Positions 13,419 through 20,070 of a stretch of 24,760 nucleotides of DNA are shown one piece after another. A program made the position numbers and the translations under genes. The DNA is from a virus, in IMG/VR virus record IMGVR_UViG_3300036845_000487, positions 1 to 24,760 of that record; one strand, written 5' to 3'. Positions within the stretch are counted from its first letter, which is position 1; each line of letters starts with the position of its first letter. The notes under the pieces were generated by a model, which made no database searches, was not told where the DNA came from, and was given only the letters and a program-made list of their open reading frames with translations.

Positions 13419-13870
13419 AGACGATCCCGCCGGCCGACCAGATCGAGATCGTGCGCGCCGAGGACCCGCCGCCGCTGCCGTCCAAGCCGCTGCCGGACAC
13501 AACGCCGCTCAGCGAACTGCACCTCACCGCTCGCCCGCGCGGCGTCCTGAAGACCTACCGCCGCTACGAGCTTGGCGGCGCCCGCGATGACTGGGGCATG
13601 CAAGTGGTGCTGGCGACGGTCGGCGATCTCAGGCGCGAGAGCGACGCCTCCCTGCTGCGCCAGGAGAACTTCGGTCGCAAATCCCTGATCGAGCTGCGCG
13701 AGGCCTGCGGCGATACGGTCCCCTATGACCGGAGGCTCTATCCCCCGTCGCTGGCCCAGGCGCTCGGTGAAGACAAGGCGCAGATCGTCATGGCCATACG
13801 GTCGGTGGCGGGTCAGCTGTATCGGCTCGCTGAGCTGATCGAGCAGGCTGCGCGGAAGGGGTCGCTATGA
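13415..13870 (+). CDS. RNA polymerase alpha-CTD-like (helix-hairpin-helix) phage protein
   Basis: The 151-residue product begins MKTIPPADQIEIVRAEDPPP. Residues about 29-103 resemble the C-terminal domain of RNA polymerase alpha: TTPLSELHLTARPRGVLKTY aligns with the PVDDLELTVRSANCLK helix, and VGDLRRESDASLLRQENFGR plus KSLIELREAC aligns with the hairpin region ending in LGKKSLTEI. The Arg matching E. coli R265 and the Gly-Arg/Lys-Lys-Ser turn are kept. About 15 extra residues (around ELGGARDDWGMQV) sit between the two halves. There is no alpha N-terminal domain. It might compete for UP elements or bridge activators to polymerase. The start ATGA overlaps the preceding stop. Confidence 0.8.
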   Translation: MKTIPPADQIEIVRAEDPPPLPSKPLPDTTPLSELHLTARPRGVLKTYRRYELGGARDDWGMQVVLATVGDLRRESDASLLRQENFGRKSLIELREACGDTVPYDRRLYPPSLAQALGEDKAQIVMAIRSVAGQLYRLAELIEQAARKGSL

Positions 13871-14043
13871 CCCAGCACCCGCCCGCCACGCACGTCCACC
13901 TGGAGGACGGCCACGTCTACCGGATCGACGAGCTGACGCTGGAGCAGGCGCGCCAGGTGATCGTCCGGCTTTGCGATGACCTGGAGGTCGAGCGGCAGAA
14001 GAGGGACACCAGCGATGGCTTTCGGCTTCGACCCGGCGTGTGA
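13867..14043 (+). CDS. Small phage protein (58 residues)
   Basis: ATG 13867 overlaps the previous stop as ATGA. The product runs MTQHPPATHVHLEDGHVYRI then DELTLEQARQVIVRLCDDLE and ends GFRLRPGV. It looks like a short strand followed by a helix, with coding-like third positions. The next gene starts inside it at 14015. Unknown function; chosen for coupling and codon bias. Confidence 0.68.
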   Translation: MTQHPPATHVHLEDGHVYRIDELTLEQARQVIVRLCDDLEVERQKRDTSDGFRLRPGV

Positions 14044-14245
14044 AGACCTCGCCGAGCTGTTCATCGACGATCCCCCGCAGCGGTCGCGGCTGTTGAGGGT
14101 CGGCTACGCCCAGGCCGAGCTAGACATTCTGCGGCGCCGGCTGGCCCAGCACATCCAGGAAGCGATCGAGGACTGGTTCGCGGTGCTCGACGACGAGATC
14201 GAAGCGAAGGAGAGAGAGCATGGACACCCAGCAGATCACCGTTGA
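14015..14245 (+). CDS. Small helical phage protein (76 residues)
   Basis: ATG 14015 follows GAGGGA. The product begins MAFGFDPACEDLAELFIDDP and continues with a long helix, YAQAELDILRRRLAQHIQEA then IEDWFAVLDDEIEAKERE, which could form a coiled coil. An in-frame ATG at 13976 lacks both bias and ribosome site. It overlaps the next gene by 26 bases. Not recognised. Confidence 0.75.
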   Translation: MAFGFDPACEDLAELFIDDPPQRSRLLRVGYAQAELDILRRRLAQHIQEAIEDWFAVLDDEIEAKEREHGHPADHR

Positions 14246-14828
14246 CCGTGAGGAGGCGCGCGAGCTGTTCCGCAAGTACAAGGAGCACCAGCACTACAGC
14301 ACCCCCGTCGACCTTGAGATCATGCGCGCGTACGACGCCGTCGCGAATGGCAAGGTGCTGATCCGCGCCGTCGCCAGCATCGCCAGCGCCGGCCTCGGCG
14401 AAGACGGCCTGCCGAAGCTGGCCATCTGCCGCGCCGCCGACGACCAAGGCCGGCTCATCGAGCAGTGCCACCTCTATCTGAAGGACGATGGCGGCGCGCG
14501 GTTCTCGACGACGCCGTGGGCCAAGGACCGCAATTGGCGCACCTACGTCGACATCCCCGCCGATAGCTTCCCGAGGTCCCCCAAGCGCTTCCGCCACTGG
14601 GCCGCCCAGGTGCCGCTGGTGCCGATCCATCTGCGGCCGAAGCCGCGCCGGGGCAACCCGCTGGGCGCGCTCGCCAACTACCACGTCCTCTGGGAAGCTG
14701 AGTGGACGCGGATCGTGCCGAAGGACCCGCTGCTGCTGCGCCAGGTCGGCCGGGGCGACCTCTGGATCGTCTGCGCCGCCTGGGACCTCACCGAGGTCGA
14801 GCGCGCCGTGCTGGCGGGCCGGCTATGA
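14220..14828 (+). CDS. Phage protein of unknown function (202 residues)
   Basis: The product begins MDTQQITVDREEARELFRKY after a strong GAAGGAGAGAGAGC leader. The N-terminal third is helical. The middle is beta-rich (KLAICRAADDQGRLIEQCHL) and the C-terminal part (NYHVLWEAEWTRIVPKDPLL then GDLWIVCAAWDLTEVERAV) looks like a compact fold. Similar proteins are, as I recall, common in rhizobial and related prophages, but no activity is known to me. No catalytic signature was identified. It is in the middle of the coupled plus-strand operon. Confidence 0.83.
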   Translation: MDTQQITVDREEARELFRKYKEHQHYSTPVDLEIMRAYDAVANGKVLIRAVASIASAGLGEDGLPKLAICRAADDQGRLIEQCHLYLKDDGGARFSTTPWAKDRNWRTYVDIPADSFPRSPKRFRHWAAQVPLVPIHLRPKPRRGNPLGALANYHVLWEAEWTRIVPKDPLLLRQVGRGDLWIVCAAWDLTEVERAVLAGRL

Positions 14829-15064
14829 GCGACCTGACCACCCTGGCGACGCTGGAGCGCATCGTCGACCGCGCGCGCGGTCGGTTCTTCGAAGAGGGCC
14901 GCTGGGATGTGAGCGGCCTTAGGGTGCTGGAGCTGCTGGACGAGGAGATCAAGGCGGAGCGCGCGCCCAAGAAGCCGTGGACGAAACCGACGCTGACCAC
15001 CGCTCAGCTGAGCGACAGCGGGGCCGGCAACAAGGTCGAGCCTGACGGCGAGATGCTGTCGTGA
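14825..15064 (+). CDS. Small phage protein (79 residues)
   Basis: ATG 14825 overlaps the preceding stop as ATGA. The product begins MSDLTTLATLERIVDRARGR, has a helical acidic middle (LRVLELLDEEIKAERAPKK), and a Ser/Thr/Gly-rich tail that looks disordered. The paired-helix start resembles the 14015-14245 product in style (both end a helix with LDDEIEAK or LDEEIKAE), so the two may be distant duplicates. Unknown function. Confidence 0.74.
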   Translation: MSDLTTLATLERIVDRARGRFFEEGRWDVSGLRVLELLDEEIKAERAPKKPWTKPTLTTAQLSDSGAGNKVEPDGEMLS

Positions 15065-15327
15065 CCGAGGACGAGAAGAAGGCAGCCCTTAAGTCCGGCG
15101 ACATCATCCGGGTGGTCAGCGACGCCGCCTGCACGGCTGACCCAGGCATCCAGTACTTTGGCGCGCTCTGCGTCGTGCATGAGGTCAGAGGCTGGGGCGT
15201 GCTGGCCGCAATCCCGGTCCCGTGGACCGACAAGCACGCCATCATCCCGGTGCGGCTGGCCTGGGAAGACTTCGATCTGACCGGCGGCCGCATCCCGTGG
15301 GAGCCCGAGGAGGTCGACCGTGGCTGA
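15061..15327 (+). CDS. Small phage protein (88 residues)
   Basis: The GTG start at 15061 overlaps the previous stop as GTGA. The product begins MTEDEKKAALKSGDIIRVVS and is beta-rich afterwards (IQYFGALCVVHEVRGWGVLA then KHAIIPVRLAWEDFDL), suggesting a small SH3-like or OB-like barrel. This fold guess is from pattern only. Its stop lies inside the next gene's first codons. Confidence 0.76.
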   Translation: MTEDEKKAALKSGDIIRVVSDAACTADPGIQYFGALCVVHEVRGWGVLAAIPVPWTDKHAIIPVRLAWEDFDLTGGRIPWEPEEVDRG

Positions 15328-15898
15328 CCGCATGACCAAGGCCGAACGCGACGACCTGGTGCGGCTCATCAAGCAGCGCGAGAAGGTCGCCAAGACGGCG
15401 GCCGAGCAGCGCTCGGCGGCGATGCTGGCCGAGTTCGAACGGCAGGTCAGCGCGCTGCACAACTTCGCCACCGACGAGGTGTGGAGCGCCGCCGCCCAGG
15501 CGGCCGCCGACGCCGCGAAGAAGTGCAACGAGGAGATCGCGGCCAGGGCCAAGGAGCTTGGCATCCCCGACGAGTTCGCGCCGAAGCTCACCTATGGCTG
15601 GTCGCGCCGCGGCGAGAACGAATACCAGGCTCGGCGCGCCGAGCTGCGCCGGGTAGCGAAGGCCGAGATCGAGACGGTCGAGGGGCTGGCGCGAGTGCAG
15701 ATCGAGGCGCAGTCGGTCGAGGCGCAGACCCAGGTCATCGCCCACGGGCTGACCAGCGAGGCGGCGATCAGCTTCCTGCAGAACATGCCGGCCATCGAGT
15801 CGCTGATGCCGCCGCTCGATGTCGCCACGATCCAGGCCAAGATCGCCGAGAACGCACGCGGCCGCGGCGCCCGGCCCTACCTGCTGACCGATGATTGA
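15320..15898 (+). CDS. Phage protein of unknown function (192 residues)
   Basis: The GTG start at 15320 gives MADRMTKAERDDLVRLIKQR. The first 100 residues are helical and charged and may form a coiled coil (REKVAKTAAEQRSAAMLAEF, AAAQAAADAAKKCNEEIAAR). The centre has KLTYGWSRRGENEYQARRAE, and the last third is helical with VATIQAKIAENARGRG. This organisation is seen in phage proteins near replication genes, but I cannot assign an activity. It overlaps both neighbours by 8 bases. Confidence 0.8.
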   Translation: MADRMTKAERDDLVRLIKQREKVAKTAAEQRSAAMLAEFERQVSALHNFATDEVWSAAAQAAADAAKKCNEEIAARAKELGIPDEFAPKLTYGWSRRGENEYQARRAELRRVAKAEIETVEGLARVQIEAQSVEAQTQVIAHGLTSEAAISFLQNMPAIESLMPPLDVATIQAKIAENARGRGARPYLLTDD

Positions 15899-16328
15899 GC
15901 GCGGCGCCAGCGATGAGGCGCGCGAGGTCTACCTGGACCTCAAGCAGCGCTACCGCTTCCTCTACGGGATGGGCCTGCAGGCGCGCCTGGCCACGCAGGG
16001 CCAGGACATCGTCGACTGGTGGGGGATAGGCAGGCCCGGCGAGCGCCGGCCGCCAGTGGCCACGCCAGAGCCGCGCGCGCCGGCTCGGTGGGGCGACCTT
16101 CCCGATCGGGTGCGGGAGACCATCCGCGCCGTCGCCGCCGAGCGCGGCGTGCCGGTCGAGAAGATCATGGGCTACCAGCACCTCGCCAGCTACGCCCAGG
16201 CGCGCCAGGAGTGCTACCGGCGCCTGCGCGCCATGCCCTGGCGGGGCGGCCACCCGAGCCTGCTGCAGATCGGGCTCTGGCTGCACCGCGACCACACCAC
16301 CGTCCACCACGGCCTGAAGCGAGGATAG
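15891..16328 (+). CDS. DnaA domain IV-like phage DNA-binding protein
   Basis: The 145-residue product begins MIERGASDEAREVYLDLKQR. Residues about 75-145 match the DnaA DNA-binding domain: VRETIRAVAAERGVPVEKIM then YAQARQECYRRLRAMPW, and LLQIGLWLHRDHTTVHHGLK, which contains the DnaA-box signature RDHTTV. DnaA domains I-III (including the AAA+ ATPase) are absent. It could bind DnaA-box-like sites in phage or host DNA as a replication or transcription modulator. The linker (RRPPVATPEPRAPARWGDLP) looks disordered. Confidence 0.87.
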   Translation: MIERGASDEAREVYLDLKQRYRFLYGMGLQARLATQGQDIVDWWGIGRPGERRPPVATPEPRAPARWGDLPDRVRETIRAVAAERGVPVEKIMGYQHLASYAQARQECYRRLRAMPWRGGHPSLLQIGLWLHRDHTTVHHGLKRG

Positions 16329-16335
16329 CCGAGCC

Positions 16336-16617
16336 ATGAGCAAGATCGTCGCGCCCTGGGACGATGCCACCGTAGCGGCCCTAAATCGCTGGCAGGCGGC
16401 CGGTTTCGTCCACCCCTTCACCTGTGGCGGCGAACGCTCGGACGCCGTCCACAGGTACTACGCGCTCGCCCAGGGCCAGGGTGACCGGGGTATCCTGGTG
16501 GCGACGCGCGACGGCTGGGTTTGCCCGGCCTGCGACTACCGGCAGGACTGGGCGCACGACTTCATGGTCAGCAAGCCCATCGACCCGCTGACGTTCCTGG
16601 GCAGGAGTTCAGCATGA
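16336..16617 (+). CDS. Small zinc-ribbon-like phage protein
   Basis: The 93-residue product begins MSKIVAPWDDATVAALNRWQ and has the pattern GFVHPFTCGGERSDAVH with a later WVCPACDYRQDWAHDFM. The two Cys/His clusters probably bind one zinc. This VHPFTCG type is common in proteobacterial phages and is usually unassigned. It starts 7 bases after the DnaA-like stop. Confidence 0.83.
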   Translation: MSKIVAPWDDATVAALNRWQAAGFVHPFTCGGERSDAVHRYYALAQGQGDRGILVATRDGWVCPACDYRQDWAHDFMVSKPIDPLTFLGRSSA

Positions 16618-16859
16618 GGTTCCGCGAGCACGGCACCGGCAAGCCGCTCCTGCAGTTGCAGGACCGCGCCGCCCTGGTGGCGCACCTGAAGGCGCAGTTC
16701 GCGCCCTGGCCCGACCTCGACCGCGTCGACCCGGCCAAGCTGAAGACCGAGCCCTTGGGCGTCTTCGGCGCGCGCCAGCCGCCGGGCTGGGCCGGGCGCG
16801 TCTTCCTGGTGACGCTGCCCGACTACGGCGTCGTTGGGTACGCCGACGAGCCGCTGTGA
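16614..16859 (+). CDS. Small phage protein (81 residues)
   Basis: ATG 16614 overlaps the previous stop as ATGA. The product begins MRFREHGTGKPLLQLQDRAA and contains AHLKAQFAPWPDLDRVDPAK and a beta-rich end (GRVFLVTLPDYGVVGYADEP). It has coding-like third positions and no recognisable domain. Confidence 0.75.
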   Translation: MRFREHGTGKPLLQLQDRAALVAHLKAQFAPWPDLDRVDPAKLKTEPLGVFGARQPPGWAGRVFLVTLPDYGVVGYADEPL

Positions 16860-16872
16860 TGGGAGAAGCGCA

Positions 16873-17166
16873 ATGGCGGATTTTGAGATCATCGACCAGC
16901 TGACCAGCGAGTTCACCGAGCGCGCTCATCAGCTTGGTTATGGCGTCGCGGTGGTGGTGATCGACCCCGACGAATGCGTCTCGGCAGCGCTCAGCACCGA
17001 GAACGTCAGCGAGGCGACGGTCTGCGCTGGCGTGCTGCTCGCGTCGATCCTGCGCGGAGGGCCGCCGAGCTGCCCGCACTGCCTGAACAACTACCGCCGC
17101 TGCGAGGCCGCGCTGCGCACGATGCACGAGCACCCTGAGACCCCACAAGCCCACCACCTGAATTGA
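16873..17166 (+). CDS. Small phage protein with C-x2-C cluster (97 residues)
   Basis: ATG 16873 follows GGGAGAAG. The product begins MADFEIIDQLTSEFTERAHQ, continues with GYGVAVVVIDPDECVSAALS, and ends with a Cys group, SCPHCLNNYRRCEAALRTMH, that could bind a metal. An upstream in-frame ATG (16834) lies inside the previous gene and lacks bias. Unknown role. Confidence 0.78.
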   Translation: MADFEIIDQLTSEFTERAHQLGYGVAVVVIDPDECVSAALSTENVSEATVCAGVLLASILRGGPPSCPHCLNNYRRCEAALRTMHEHPETPQAHHLN

Positions 17167-17168
17167 CC

Positions 17169-17516
17169 ATGACCAAGCCGCGCCTGCCACCCGGACATCG
17201 AGCACTGCTCGCGCACCTGATCGCGGGCGGGCTCATCCAGCCGGACGAGAGTGGGCTCGCCTGGGTGAGCGCCACGCGGTCGAACGGCTGGTTCACCAAC
17301 GAGGCGGTGGCGCGCGTCCGGCAGCGCGGCTTCAGTCACCGCGACGAGGACGGCCGCCACCGCTACAAGCTGGTGGAGAGCCGCTATCCACATAAGCTGG
17401 AGGCGACGATCGACACGACGCCGAAGCCACCGAAGGAGCCGAAAGAGGCCAAGCCGCCGCACACGCCCAGGCGCCCGAAGCGCCAGGCGCACGAGCGCAC
17501 GGAGCGGCTGACGTGA
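17169..17516 (+). CDS. Small basic phage protein (115 residues)
   Basis: The product begins MTKPRLPPGHRALLAHLIAG. The N-terminal 75 residues are a compact alpha/beta part (GLAWVSATRSNGWFTNEAVA, then RHRYKLVESRYPHKLEATID). The tail is Pro/Lys/Arg-rich (TPKPPKEPKEAKPPHTPRRP) and probably binds nucleic acid or is disordered. A TTG start at 17163 would add two residues. Confidence 0.74.
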   Translation: MTKPRLPPGHRALLAHLIAGGLIQPDESGLAWVSATRSNGWFTNEAVARVRQRGFSHRDEDGRHRYKLVESRYPHKLEATIDTTPKPPKEPKEAKPPHTPRRPKRQAHERTERLT

Positions 17517-17716
17517 TCACCCTCCGCAACGAGCCCTGCGGCTGCCCTGAGGGCGCCTGCTGGGCCTTCGTCGAACCGGCCAGCGAGTGCATCAACCGGC
17601 TGACTGGCGAGGTGGTGACGCGCCACTGCGAGGTCTGCGATCCTGGCGGCTCGGGCAGCACCTGGCACCATGACGGGCAGTGCTTGCGCTGCCGGCACCT
17701 GGAGCGGCTGACGTGA
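17513..17716 (+). CDS. Cys-rich small phage protein (67 residues)
   Basis: The GTG start at 17513 overlaps the preceding stop as GTGA. The product begins MITLRNEPCGCPEGACWAFV and later has RHCEVCDPGGSGS and WHHDGQCLRCRHLERL, giving nine Cys and several His. A zinc-ribbon or two-site metal protein is likely. Its C-terminal ERLT is the same as that of the gene before it. Confidence 0.75.
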   Translation: MITLRNEPCGCPEGACWAFVEPASECINRLTGEVVTRHCEVCDPGGSGSTWHHDGQCLRCRHLERLT

Positions 17717-18189
17717 CCAAGCCCCTCTCGCCCTTCATCCCCATCCACAACCGCGTCGCTGACGCCCAGGCGCAGTCTGCGGCGCTGATGGAGCGCACCC
17801 AGCCCGCCGAGGTCGCCTGCGGTGGCTGCACGCTCTGCTGCCGATCTGGCGAGCTGATCCTCGTCACCGAGGACGACCCCGACTACCCCTACGACACCCG
17901 CGAGATCGTGGTCGGCGAGCGCACCTTCCTGGCGCTCCAGGTGAAGGCGGACGGATCGTGCGTCTACGTCACCGACACCGGCTGCGCGATCCACGGTCAC
18001 GCGCCGCTGACCTGCCAGGTGTTCGACTGCGGCGCGCTCTACGCCTCGACCACCCGCGCGCAGCGCCGCGCCACCATCGGCGCCGCCAACCGCTCGTTCG
18101 AAGGCCGCGCCTACGTCAAGGCGCTCTATGCTCGGGGCCGCGAGCTGCACCGGCTGCGGATCGGCCTGGAGGAGCAGCGGGATGGGTGA
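17713..18189 (+). CDS. YkgJ-family Cys-cluster protein (first of two)
   Basis: The GTG start at 17713 gives MTKPLSPFIPIHNRVADAQA, 158 residues. The YkgJ pattern is clear: ACGGCTLCCRSGELILVTED (C-x2-C-x2-CC, residues about 36-55), SCVYVTDTGCAIHGHAPLTC and QVFDCGALY. This family is annotated as a zinc- or iron-chelating, possibly Fe-S, domain, with no defined reaction. It overlaps the next gene, which encodes a second, more divergent member. Its purpose in a phage is unknown; metal-dependent RNA or protein modification is one guess. Confidence 0.88.
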   Translation: MTKPLSPFIPIHNRVADAQAQSAALMERTQPAEVACGGCTLCCRSGELILVTEDDPDYPYDTREIVVGERTFLALQVKADGSCVYVTDTGCAIHGHAPLTCQVFDCGALYASTTRAQRRATIGAANRSFEGRAYVKALYARGRELHRLRIGLEEQRDG

Positions 18190-18907
18190 ATCCAAACGCC
18201 GCGCCGAGTTCACAACCGTCCTCGACATGATGACCGGCAAAGAGCGGCAAGTGCGCAATGCCGGCGACGTGACCACGTTCCTGCGCAAGCATCGACCGCG
18301 GGAGGCTGCCGTCGTCCCGTGCGACGGGTGCAGCGAGTGCTGCTATCACGCGGGCGTCGATGTCTACCCGGAAGTTGACGCGGCCAACCTACCGTTCCTG
18401 ACGACCGAGCGCCGGGACGACGGCAAGCTCTACCTTGCTAAGCGCGCGGATGGGGCGTGCGTACATCTGGGCCCGAACGGCTGCACCGTCAGAGAGCACC
18501 GGCCCAGAGCCTGCCGAAACTACGACTGTCGCGTCTACTCGCTGTTCTCGATGGCTGACAAGTTCGACGGCGACCACAACGCGCCGGCTTGGTTTTTTGA
18601 CGCCAGGACGATCGAGGGCCGAGCGTACCTCGAAGCTGCGCGCCTGTGCGGCATGGCGGAATTGGTAAGGCGTCGCCGCGCCGGGGAGGACGCCTCGGCC
18701 AGCGCCGTGGCCAACGCGGTGCTCACTTCAGAGTTCTTCGCCAAGACCCAGGAGTTCTATCGGGAGATGTGGTCAGCGCCGCCCGAGCAGCGTCTGGCTT
18801 TCGTTCGCAGTTGCGGCCTCGATCCTGATGACCCGGAGGGCATGCAGGAGACGCTGATGGAGGCCACGCGCAAGATGCTAGGCGATTCCGAAGAGCAGCC
18901 GGGATGA
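18182..18907 (+). CDS. YkgJ-family Cys-cluster protein (second of two)
   Basis: ATG 18182 gives 241 residues, MGESKRRAEFTTVLDMMTGK onward. The YkgJ cluster spans about residues 47-120: PCDGCSECCYHAGVDVYPEV, CVHLGPNGCTVREHRPRACR and NYDCRVYSL. A C-terminal helical extension of about 110 residues (from the stretch AWFFDARTIEGRAYLEAARL onward) is absent in the first copy. The two genes overlap by 8 bases, so the proteins are co-produced and may form a heteromer. Confidence 0.88.
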   Translation: MGESKRRAEFTTVLDMMTGKERQVRNAGDVTTFLRKHRPREAAVVPCDGCSECCYHAGVDVYPEVDAANLPFLTTERRDDGKLYLAKRADGACVHLGPNGCTVREHRPRACRNYDCRVYSLFSMADKFDGDHNAPAWFFDARTIEGRAYLEAARLCGMAELVRRRRAGEDASASAVANAVLTSEFFAKTQEFYREMWSAPPEQRLAFVRSCGLDPDDPEGMQETLMEATRKMLGDSEEQPG

Positions 18908-19149
18908 AGGCGCCGATGCTGAGCGCCGCACGGCACCGCTCACGGCGCCGCGTCATCCGCGCGGCGGCGCACGACCCGCACCTGACGCTGGAGTACGACA
19001 TCGCGTCGGGCCTGTTCACGGTGTCGATGGGCGGGCTCAGCCAGGAGACGGTGGTGGTGAAGGCGCTCGACACGATCCTGGGCGACGCGCGCGGCAAAGC
19101 CTCGCTGTTCATCTTCGCCGTGCAAGAGCGGATGTGGTGCGGGCGGTGA
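18904..19149 (+). CDS. Small basic phage protein (81 residues)
   Basis: ATG 18904 overlaps the YkgJ stop as ATGA. The product begins MKAPMLSAARHRSRRRVIRA, with a strongly basic N-terminus, then a beta hairpin (LTLEYDIASGLFTVSMGGLS) and a helix (TVVVKALDTILGDARG). It may bind nucleic acid. Not recognised. Confidence 0.73.
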   Translation: MKAPMLSAARHRSRRRVIRAAAHDPHLTLEYDIASGLFTVSMGGLSQETVVVKALDTILGDARGKASLFIFAVQERMWCGR

Positions 19150-19152
19150 CCG

Positions 19153-19380
19153 ATGACGACGCCTATCCTGCTGGAGACCTATTTGCGGCAAATCCGCGAG
19201 GTGGCGCTCAAGGAGGGGCCGCGCCCGCAGATCGTGAAGCTGGCCGACATGGCGCTGAACGCGTTGGAGACGATGCGGGACGGAATCGTCACCGTCCGGC
19301 GACCGCCGACCGCATCCTCGTCGGCCGAGACGGAAGCCAGTGGTTCGTCGCTGGTTGGTCGGGGCGCGCCACGCAGTTGA
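19153..19380 (+). CDS. Small phage protein (75 residues in the literal frame; possible frameshift)
   Basis: The product begins MTTPILLETYLRQIREVALK and is helical to about residue 48. After about 19300 the literal frame becomes S/T/G-rich and loses bias. The -1 frame reads ADRILVGRDGSQWFVAGW and ends at a stop at 19383-19385, which looks far more protein-like. One missing base near 19302 would restore a protein of about 77 residues. The gene lies between an 81-residue basic protein and a small membrane protein. Confidence 0.62.
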   Translation: MTTPILLETYLRQIREVALKEGPRPQIVKLADMALNALETMRDGIVTVRRPPTASSSAETEASGSSLVGRGAPRS

Positions 19381-19404
19381 GGTAGCAGCCAAGGGAGGAA
19401 CGCC

Positions 19405-19563
19405 ATGCTGCACGTCCTGTTTATCCTCGCCGTCGTCGTCGGCTTCATCATGTGGTTCTTGGCCACCTGGCCGGTGCCCTACGGTGAGCGCATCGCCCGA
19501 GCCTGCTTCGCCGTCGCGGCGGTGATCTGGGCCATCGACGCCTTCGGCGGCGCCGGGAAGTGA
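19405..19563 (+). CDS. Small two-helix membrane protein (52 residues)
   Basis: ATG 19405 follows an excellent AAGGGAGGA site. The product, MLHVLFILAVVVGFIMWFLA then TWPVPYGERIARACFAVAAV and IWAIDAFGGAGK, has two predicted transmembrane helices (about residues 2-20 and 33-46) with a short basic loop. Holin-like size and topology are possible, but it sits far from the visible late genes, so a holin role is not claimed. Its stop overlaps the next GTG. Confidence 0.75.
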   Translation: MLHVLFILAVVVGFIMWFLATWPVPYGERIARACFAVAAVIWAIDAFGGAGK

Positions 19564-19751
19564 CGATCGACCCCACTGAGGCGCTGCTGGACGAGCAGCT
19601 CACCGCCCTCAGACAGTGCCTGGCGGAGGTGCAGGCGACCTTCAAGGCTGGAGGCTATGCCGAGCTGCCGCCCGATGAGCGGGCGCTTCTTGATCGCCTC
19701 GTGAACGAAGCGGCCGACGCGATCGATGACTACTTCGCCGATGAGGGCTGA
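19560..19751 (+). CDS. Small acidic helical phage protein (63 residues)
   Basis: The GTG start at 19560 overlaps the previous stop as GTGA. The product begins MTIDPTEALLDEQLTALRQC and is helical and acidic throughout (ALLDRLVNEAADAIDDYFAD). It is the last gene of the rightward operon; a convergent gene starts to read from the other strand 75 bases on. Unknown function. Confidence 0.72.
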   Translation: MTIDPTEALLDEQLTALRQCLAEVQATFKAGGYAELPPDERALLDRLVNEAADAIDDYFADEG

Positions 19752-19813
19752 GCGCGCCGGTCGCGGGTCAGCCGAAGCGGCCCCACCGGCTCTGGCCGAC
19801 TCCGCCGACCAGG

Positions 19814-19827
19814 GGCGCATAGGCGCC
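19814..19827. terminator. Weak hairpin between convergent genes
   Basis: GGCGC-ATAG-GCGCC forms a 5-base-pair stem with a 4-base loop in the 75-base gap between convergent genes ending at 19751 and 19827. No T-run is present, so terminator function is tentative. Confidence 0.25.
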
Positions 19828-20069
19828 TAGCGTTTCGGCGCATGCACGCCGCACCAGGTCGAGCCGTCCGCCAGCTTGACCTTGCCGGGGTAGCGGCACT
19901 GCTGCCACGAGCCGATCTGACCCCAGCAGCGCGGCTGGCCCGTGCGCTTGCCGAAGTGAAAGACCGGATACGGCTCGTGGGCGTAAGGCGAGCGGCCATC
20001 GGTGTGGAAACGGTTGAACACGGTGAAGGAGCGGGCTGCGTTCAGGTTCGTCAGCGGGTCCTCGTCCAT
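19827..20069 (-). CDS. Small Cys-containing phage protein (80 residues)
   Basis: ATG 20069 is 2 bases from the upstream stop. The product begins MDEDPLTNLNAARSFTVFNR and ends with a Cys/His group, CWGQIGSWQQCRYPGKVKLA then WCGVHAPKR, suggesting a metal site. The frame is open further upstream to 20276, but that part is S/P-rich and overlaps a better gene. It is the second gene of a short minus-strand unit facing the rightward operon. Confidence 0.74.
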   Translation of the reverse strand: MDEDPLTNLNAARSFTVFNRFHTDGRSPYAHEPYPVFHFGKRTGQPRCWGQIGSWQQCRYPGKVKLADGSTWCGVHAPKR

Positions 20070-20070
20070 C

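Noticed and set aside
19405-19563. Holin assignment
   Set aside because: Two-helix topology alone is not enough; no endolysin or spanin gene is nearby and the gene is in the early rightward operon.
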